Shown one piece after another: positions 58,673-64,000 of a stretch of 64,000 nt of DNA. This stretch comes from an uncultured Prevotella sp. GTDB taxonomy: Bacteria; Bacteroidota; Bacteroidia; Bacteroidales; Bacteroidaceae. The position numbers and the translations under genes were made by a program. The DNA is taken from the NCBI GenBank assembly GCA_900540375.1, contig UQFS01000017.1:7989-71988 (forward strand), in the 5' to 3' direction. The notes under the pieces were generated by a model. That model made no database searches. It was not told the DNA's origin and saw nothing but the letters and a program-made list of their open reading frames with translations. Position 1 is the stretch's first letter; each line of letters starts with the position of its first letter.

Positions 58673-60232
58673 ATGAAAAGACTTCATGTCTATATACTAA
58701 GTGCAGTCTTGGGCACGGTCATGGTCAGTACTTCATGTAGTGACCAACTTGACCAGGTCAATCCCAACGCACAAACAGAGAGCACTTTCTGGAAGACCCA
58801 GTCGGATTTCGACAAAGCGCTTGTGGCCTGCTATTCCCCACTCAAGGAGGGCATTAACGGTGGTTATTATGGTACTCGTGGCGTGATGATGCGCATTGCC
58901 AGAGCTGACGAGGTGGAGTTCCGAAACGACATCAGCGACATCTTCTCGGCTTGCTACTTCACCAACTCCAATGGCAATGCTGTGGCACAATCCATATTCT
59001 ATCAGTTCTACAGCGGCATCTTCAGATGCAACAGTGTGTTGCAGCACATTGAAGATGCAAGCCAGGGACTGCTCAGTGATGATTTCTCGAAAGAAGCCCG
59101 TGGTGAAGCTTCGTTCCTCCGTGCGCTGTATCTCTTCAACTTGGGAAAAGAGTTCAAGGATGCCCCATTGCGACTGAAGGCTTCTGAAAAATCTGCCGAC
59201 TTCCCGTTGGCAAAGTCATCACAGAAGGAGATATGGGATCAGGCCATCTCTGACTTGGAGACAGCTGTCTCCTGTCTTCCTGTAAAAGCCATTGCTCTCG
59301 GCAAACCCTCAAAAGGGGCCGCCTATGCGCTCATGGGGAAAATCTATCTTTACGAAAAAGAGTATGACAAAGCTATTGATGTGCTGGAGCCGCTTACCAA
59401 ATCACCTTACAGCTATTCGCTCTGCCAAGATTTCCGTTGGAATGTTGACGAAGCACATGAATTCAATAGTGAGAGCATCTTTGAAGCACCAATGGAGGAT
59501 GTTGGCGGAACGAATGTGTGGAGTAACGGCGAAACCAACAATACCAGCCAGACTACATCCAGAGCAATGGAGTACGCTGCTTCTGTCGTTGGCGGATGGT
59601 TTGAGGCGCAGCCCACAAAGCAAATCATGAACATCATGACACAGGAGAAAGACAAGAATGGCAACTATGACTACCGGGCACGTGTATCTGTAGCTTGGGA
59701 TTATGACGGATGTATGTACTATAAGGAGCCGTTCCGTCAGAAATTTCCAAAGAGTCAATGGGACACCTATTGGATTCTTCGCTATGAGAATTGGGACAAA
59801 GATGTCAACGAAGATGCATCGTGTAAATCGACGATCAACGAGCGAGTATTGCGGTACGACGGCGTCATCCTGAATCTGGCAGAATGTTATCTCTTTAGCA
59901 TGGCTCACAAAGACCTCCAAAAATCGGTTTCGTATATCAACATGATTCGTGAGCGTGCCAACCTGAACGATTACAAAGGCAGCATGACTGAGGCGGATAT
60001 CTTCCGTGACCTGGAGCACCAGAGAGCCATTGAATTCTTTGTTGATGGAGAACGTTTCTACGACCTTCGCCGCTGGGGACTGCTCGATGAGCGCATAAAG
60101 ACCTGCAACGCCGTACGATACAAGCAGTTGGAAACCGGAAAGGTGGGCAACACCAATAAGTATTATTATCTGCCTATCCCGTCGGCAGAACTGGAGACCA
60201 ACCAGCTCTGTACACCCAGCGAGGGATGGTAG
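58673..60232 (+). CDS. SusD/RagB-type surface glycan-binding lipoprotein
   Basis: A 519-residue outer-membrane lipoprotein that caps SusC and captures oligosaccharide. Lipobox STSC with Cys22, followed by the acidic SDQLDQ typical of surface-exported lipoproteins. TESTFWKTQSDFDKALVACY begins the SusD fold, whose TPR-like helices include ALYLFNLGKEF and AAYALMGKIYLYEKEYDKAI; the C-terminal RAIEFFVDGERFYDLRRWG is the family hallmark. It follows susC by 21 bases and is the last gene of the operon, ahead of a convergent HTCS gene. Confidence 0.96.
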   Translation: MKRLHVYILSAVLGTVMVSTSCSDQLDQVNPNAQTESTFWKTQSDFDKALVACYSPLKEGINGGYYGTRGVMMRIARADEVEFRNDISDIFSACYFTNSNGNAVAQSIFYQFYSGIFRCNSVLQHIEDASQGLLSDDFSKEARGEASFLRALYLFNLGKEFKDAPLRLKASEKSADFPLAKSSQKEIWDQAISDLETAVSCLPVKAIALGKPSKGAAYALMGKIYLYEKEYDKAIDVLEPLTKSPYSYSLCQDFRWNVDEAHEFNSESIFEAPMEDVGGTNVWSNGETNNTSQTTSRAMEYAASVVGGWFEAQPTKQIMNIMTQEKDKNGNYDYRARVSVAWDYDGCMYYKEPFRQKFPKSQWDTYWILRYENWDKDVNEDASCKSTINERVLRYDGVILNLAECYLFSMAHKDLQKSVSYINMIRERANLNDYKGSMTEADIFRDLEHQRAIEFFVDGERFYDLRRWGLLDERIKTCNAVRYKQLETGKVGNTNKYYYLPIPSAELETNQLCTPSEGW

Positions 60233-60376
60233 CCAGATTCAATGACGAGAAAGAGTACATTATTTGTATATTCACTATGGGGGGCTTCGGTGCCGTGTTA
60301 GGCTCTACATGATTGTGAGTTCACGGCTCCGAAGACACCTATGGAGATTGAATAGAAGAGAGCCAACTCAATATGA

Positions 60377-60520
60377 GGGAAGCTCTGGCTCAGGTGCGGA
60401 AGTCCGTGGCTGGTCACCACGAAGACCGAACGTCAAGTTCTGAAAGCAGTTGATGCCGACGAGCAGGTCAATGCGTGGAACTTGATTTTGTTGCCTGACA
60501 AACAAGCGTTCGCTGCGTAG
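60377..60520 (+). pseudogene. Possible remnant open frame after susD
   Basis: A 47-codon frame without start, ending TAG at 60518, translates to protein-like sequence including LVTTKTERQVLKAVDADEQV. It is in the 472-base gap between susD and the HTCS gene. I do not recognise the family; it may be the 3' end of a lost gene or chance. The rest of the gap up to 60507 shows nothing clear. Confidence 0.25.
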
Positions 60521-60558
60521 AAAAAGATCATTCTCTACGTAGCGAACGATCTTTTTCT
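60508..60558. repeat. Crossing inverted repeats (alternative hairpins or pseudoknot)
   Basis: Pair A: GTTCGCTGCGTAGA (60508-60521) with TCTACGTAGCGAAC (60534-60547), 13 of 14 bases. Pair B: AGAAAAAGATC (60519-60529) with GATCTTTTTCT (60548-60558), perfect. The pairs cross, so only one can form as a simple hairpin, or both as a pseudoknot. Pair B ends with a T-run and could terminate the susCD transcript. Confidence 0.75.
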
Positions 60559-60576
60559 ATAGGATTACAATATTGG

Positions 60577-60664
60577 GAACATTGTTTCAACCTCATACGA
60601 ACACAGTTTCGACCCCGCGAGAACACTGTTTTGATACCATAAGAACACCGTTTGTCATCAACGA
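60577..60664. repeat. Four tandem 22-bp repeats
   Basis: Units start at 60577, 60599, 60621 and 60643, each beginning GAACAy and carrying GTTT at the same position; consensus GAACACnGTTTyrayccnnnn. Period exactly 22, not a multiple of three, so not coding. The array sits 41 bases beyond the HTCS stop codon. Confidence 0.8.
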
Positions 60665-60704
60665 CATTGGAATCGCGATTGTCTTCGGGCCTGTATTGCA
60701 TGTA

Positions 60705-63700
60705 CTATACATTGCCCTTCATCTTTTGAATATATTCCGAGGGGATCATGCCGTAGGCATCCTTGAAGCAGCGGCGGAAGTAAGCCGGACTGCTCATGCC
60801 TACCATGAAGCTGACTTCGCTGATGGAGTAGCGCCCAGTGAGCAACAAGTGCTCGGCATATTGCATCTTGTACTTACGGATATACTCGTTGGTGGAGATG
60901 CCCGTGAGAGTCTTCATCTTGCGGTAGAGCGTGCTCACGCTGACGTGCAGCTGCTCGGCGAGGTAGCTCACATCCACATCGCCGGAGATGCTCTCCTCGA
61001 TGAGATGGTCGAGCTGTTGGAAGAACTGCCGGTCGATGTCCTGCAACGATGCTTGCAGTTGTTTACGCTTCATACTGAAGTCTGGTTCTGTGTGTGCGAT
61101 GCTGTCGTTCAACTGTTGTCGTTGCCTGATCAGGTTGTCTACACGTGCGTGGAGCAGTCCCGCTGTGAAAGGCTTGGTGAGATAAGAGTCAGCTCCTGCA
61201 TTGTATCCCTCTGTCTTGTCGGCATCGGTGCCCTTTGCGGTCAGCAAGATGACGGGGATATGTGACGTGCGTACATCGCTTTTGAGTTTTCGGCACAGCG
61301 TGTTGCCGTCCATCTTGGGCATCATGATGTCGCTGATGATGATGTCGGGCATTGTCTCCTGGGCTATCTTCCAACCTTCTTCACCATCTTTGGCCTGTCT
61401 GACCTCGAAAGCCTTGGTAAATACCGAAGCGATAAACTCCCTGATGCCTTGGTCATCCTCGACGACAAGGAGGAGAAGCCCCTCTCTAGCTCCCCCCGAA
61501 AGGGGGAGAGGTGCTTGTCCGGAACCTTCGGAAGCAGGCGATTGTTGAAGATGGTTTATTATGGCTTCGGTAGTCTCACTATTTTCTTTTGGTGACGCGT
61601 TTGAGGCTAACTTCTCTGAGGCTTCTCCGCAGATGACCACTCTAAATACACTTCCTTTTCCGGGCTCACTGTCTACGGTGATCGTGCCATGGTGCAAGGC
61701 TACGAGATTCTTCACCAGTGCCAGTCCTATGCCAGTACCTGATACCTGATGTGGTCCTTGCTCCTGATAGAAGCGTTCGAAGATATGTGGTAAGGCTTCT
61801 GACGAGATGCCACGGCCGGTGTCTGTCACCGTCAATACTGCCTGACGCTGCCCTTTACGATCCTCACCGCTAACCTCAATGGTGATCTGCCCCTTTTCTG
61901 TGTATTTCACTGCGTTGGAGATGAGATTGTCCAAGATGATCGTAACCAAATCCTTGTCGTAGTTCATCATGATCTCCGGCTGTGATGCCTTCATGGTGAT
62001 GGCGACATTCGGATTGCGGTTCAGTTCCTCATATTTCAGACTGACATCGCGGACACAGTCCACCAGATTGCCGTATTGTGGTTGCAACTTTCTGTTTGCT
62101 GTCTCTGTCTTTCGGAATTCCAGCAGTTTGTCGATGAGCTCCTTGAGTCTTTGTGCACTATGGTAGACCACTGCCAACGTGTGTTTAGCATCGCGTGGAA
62201 TGTCGGAATGGTGAGCGATGTCGTCCAGCGGGCCAAGGATGAGCGTCAGCGGCGTACGCAGTTCGTGAGCGATGTTGGTGAAGAATTGTAGTCGTTCCTC
62301 TGTGATCTTTTGTTGCAACTGGTGCTCGCGCTTCTCTGAAGTGTAGAGATATTCCAGCCGCACCTTACGCAGGTAGAGTCGGATAGCCGCAATGACGATG
62401 GCTACAGCCATGAGCGCATAGAGCGTCTTTGCCCACCAAGAAAGCCAGAAGGGAGGTTGCATGGTGAGCTCCATCACGGTCGGAGCCGACCACTGCTGAT
62501 TGCGCAGTCGACAACGCACTAAGAGTTTATAGTGACCGTGGGGCAGGTCGTGGAGCGAGACCTCGCCATCGTCGAGCAGAGCCCACTGGCTGTGCAGGCC
62601 TTCCAACCGGTAAGCGTACTCCACTGATCCTGAAAGGGCGTAGTCCTGTACACTGAAACGAATGGTGAACGTGGTGTGATGGTGGTCGATGGTAATCTGT
62701 CTCTTGCCGATGATGCTCACAGTGCTGTCCTTGCCCATGCCATCAGGCGACGAGAGTACCATCCCCGTGATGGACACCTTGGGCGGTCGCTGCTGTGCAA
62801 GCACCTTGCGAGGCTGAAAAGCCACGAGACCGTCGGTGCTGCCAAAGAACAGCGTGCCGTCGGAACGGGCGCAGACACTGCCGTCGTTGAAGTTGCTTTT
62901 GGGCAGGTTGTCTCTCCAAGAGTAGTTGATGAACTTATTGGCTTTGTGCTTGAGGCAGCTGATACCTTTGTTAGTGCTCACCCAGAGGTTACCGTCGCTG
63001 TCAATAATGGTGGCACGTGCGTGGCTGTTTTCCATGCCGTCGCGGGTGTCATACACTTTGAATTCGTGCGTCCGGCTGTTGGTCAGGCAGACAACACCTT
63101 CGTCTGTAGCCACCCAGACGTGTCCGCTGCGGTCGCCCTGTATGTGGTTGATGTTGCTTGAAGGAAATCCGTTTGATTCGTTCATCTCTCTCAGGATGCG
63201 CATCGAGGGAGAGCAGATCAAGAGCCCATTGCCAAAGGTTCCTAACCACACATAGCCTTTGTCATCGACAAATACCGACCGCAACAGATAGCTTTTCACC
63301 GGCCAGTATGCTTCGACGCGGCTCGCATCCTTTGCCGTACGGTAGAGACCTGTCGATGTAGCAATCCACATGTGTCCGTCATGGTCTTGGAAGTAGTTGC
63401 GCACATCGGCGTGAGCGGGCAAACCATCTATCTGCCGGATCGCTCCCGACTTGTCGCGCAGCCAACCACCATCGGTGTAGGATCCTGTCCACAGCTGCCC
63501 TTGTCGGTCGAAATAAGTTGTTTGAATGCAGCGTCCCATGGCAGTGGGGATGTCACCAATCCTTTCTCCCTCCTTATTAAATATGTTGATACCCGAGCCG
63601 TCAGTGCCTGCCCACAGTGTACCATCCTTAGCAACAGCCACACCGAAGACGCTCTTATTGGTCAGCTGGCGTGTTTGAGGAAACGGCGAAAAGGTCACGT

Positions 63701-63911
63701 GGGCAAAGGTCGGCAGTTCCTGCGTGATCATGTTCACTCCTGACCCATAGAGTCCTACCCACACATTACCATAGGTGTCAGGGCAGAGACAACGAATGCC
63801 ACTGCCGGTCAGTTGCGAGGTGGAAGAGCCTTCGGTGATCGTACCGGCGATCATCGAGGCAGGCAACGTGCCTGTCATGTTCGGCATCGTGGAATGAGCC
63901 TTTCCGGCCAT
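60705..63911 (-). CDS. Hybrid two-component system regulator (HTCS), apparently lacking its N-terminal half
   Basis: One-protein sensor and activator of the locus (1068 aa). It contains about eight beta-propeller blades (residues about 35-375, for example GNVWVGLYGSGVNMI, GHVWVATDEGVVCL), a Y_Y_Y domain (about 375-490), one membrane helix (KTLYALMAVAIVIAAIRLYL), a histidine kinase with His549 in NIAHELRTPL and the ATP lid GRGISSEALPHIFERFY, a receiver with Asp861 in IIISDIMMPKMDG, and an AraC-type DNA-binding domain at the C-terminus. Typical relatives have a signal peptide and two propellers (14 blades, about 1300-1400 aa). Here the frame has no signal peptide and is closed by TAG and TAATGA upstream of 63911, so the gene is 5'-truncated or disrupted, or continues outside the window after a lesion. 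Confidence 0.88.
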   Translation of the reverse strand: MAGKAHSTMPNMTGTLPASMIAGTITEGSSTSQLTGSGIRCLCPDTYGNVWVGLYGSGVNMITQELPTFAHVTFSPFPQTRQLTNKSVFGVAVAKDGTLWAGTDGSGINIFNKEGERIGDIPTAMGRCIQTTYFDRQGQLWTGSYTDGGWLRDKSGAIRQIDGLPAHADVRNYFQDHDGHMWIATSTGLYRTAKDASRVEAYWPVKSYLLRSVFVDDKGYVWLGTFGNGLLICSPSMRILREMNESNGFPSSNINHIQGDRSGHVWVATDEGVVCLTNSRTHEFKVYDTRDGMENSHARATIIDSDGNLWVSTNKGISCLKHKANKFINYSWRDNLPKSNFNDGSVCARSDGTLFFGSTDGLVAFQPRKVLAQQRPPKVSITGMVLSSPDGMGKDSTVSIIGKRQITIDHHHTTFTIRFSVQDYALSGSVEYAYRLEGLHSQWALLDDGEVSLHDLPHGHYKLLVRCRLRNQQWSAPTVMELTMQPPFWLSWWAKTLYALMAVAIVIAAIRLYLRKVRLEYLYTSEKREHQLQQKITEERLQFFTNIAHELRTPLTLILGPLDDIAHHSDIPRDAKHTLAVVYHSAQRLKELIDKLLEFRKTETANRKLQPQYGNLVDCVRDVSLKYEELNRNPNVAITMKASQPEIMMNYDKDLVTIILDNLISNAVKYTEKGQITIEVSGEDRKGQRQAVLTVTDTGRGISSEALPHIFERFYQEQGPHQVSGTGIGLALVKNLVALHHGTITVDSEPGKGSVFRVVICGEASEKLASNASPKENSETTEAIINHLQQSPASEGSGQAPLPLSGGAREGLLLLVVEDDQGIREFIASVFTKAFEVRQAKDGEEGWKIAQETMPDIIISDIMMPKMDGNTLCRKLKSDVRTSHIPVILLTAKGTDADKTEGYNAGADSYLTKPFTAGLLHARVDNLIRQRQQLNDSIAHTEPDFSMKRKQLQASLQDIDRQFFQQLDHLIEESISGDVDVSYLAEQLHVSVSTLYRKMKTLTGISTNEYIRKYKMQYAEHLLLTGRYSISEVSFMVGMSSPAYFRRCFKDAYGMIPSEYIQKMKGNV
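61477..61516. repeat. Palindromic repeat inserted in frame in the HTCS linker
   Basis: The + strand reads AGCCCCTCTCTAGCTCCCCC then CGAAAGGGGGAGAGGTGCTT, a self-complementary element related to 23920-23951. On the coding strand it supplies part of the low-complexity linker (GQAPLPLSGGAREGLLLL) between kinase and receiver domains (residues about 799-812). Confidence 0.75.
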
Positions 63912-64000
63912 GCTTGAGATGTTGAGAATGACGATACCTTGAAGCTAGAGTGTCAAGTTTTTGACTACAAATCATTAAGCTTTTCGGAGGATATCCCTTC

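Noticed and set aside
60577..60664. CRISPR array
   Set aside because: The units are contiguous 22-bp degenerate tandem repeats with no spacers and no cas genes nearby.

Overview
The window looks like a chromosome segment of a Prevotellaceae-type Bacteroidota (Prevotella/Segatella or a close relative). The evidence is a SusC/SusD pair with a hybrid two-component regulator, an Oar-like TonB receptor, promoters with the Bacteroidota -7 box TAnnTTTG (usually a TTTG-like -33 box about 19-20 bases upstream), few Shine-Dalgarno sites, a second EF-G of Bacteroides EF-G2 type, and a lipoate ligase-lipoyl synthase fusion. Species is inference; no 16S or other marker is present. Region 1 (1-16.65 kb, all +) is the distal part of a surface polysaccharide locus: an acyltransferase, an EpsG/Wzy-like polymerase, six glycosyltransferases, a sugar epimerase with an apparent internal deletion, an initiating phosphoglycosyltransferase, a PLP decarboxylase plus ATP-grasp pair, a DegT aminotransferase and a CapD/PglF-type 4,6-dehydratase. 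The last two with the initiating transferase fit a UDP-4-amino-6-deoxy-HexNAc first sugar, as in Bacteroides AATGal or Campylobacter bacillosamine systems. The first 6 kb is visibly AT-richer than the rest, as expected of an exchanged locus. No flippase is seen, so the locus probably continues upstream. Region 2 (16.65-42.2 kb) is mostly housekeeping: SRP RNA and tRNA-Thr, a patatin, ftsH followed by a thioredoxin-esterase fusion, fhs, a TPR protein, a 39-residue peptide gene with its own leader, operators and terminator, an EamA exporter, hemW, EF-G2, the LplA-LipA fusion, rmuC, an Oar-like receptor, a cupin, a FeoB-associated-like small protein, GDP-mannose pyrophosphorylase, ispE, a Nudix hydrolase, an HD protein, a GT2 and mtaB. 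Region 3 (42.3-64 kb) is a galactoside-utilisation locus: GH27 alpha-galactosidase, a repeat-rich 0.7 kb spacer, a divergent AraC regulator and MFS sugar transporter, then DUF5107-TPR, GH35 and GH2 enzymes, SusC and SusD, and a convergent hybrid two-component regulator (HTCS) that appears to lack its N-terminal half. The likely flow is: SusCD imports oligosaccharides, GH27/GH35/GH2 trim alpha- and beta-galactosyl units in the periplasm, the MFS carrier takes up the sugars, and AraC and HTCS give two layers of control. Best candidates for something undescribed: the small-peptide transcription unit (24.06-24.60 kb) with two tandem FNR/CRP-type palindromes; four perfectly phased 22-bp repeats and crossing inverted repeats between susD and the HTCS gene; a palindromic repeat inserted in frame between the kinase and receiver domains of the HTCS; the thioredoxin-feruloyl-esterase-like fusion; and the decarboxylase/ATP-grasp pair in the polysaccharide locus.
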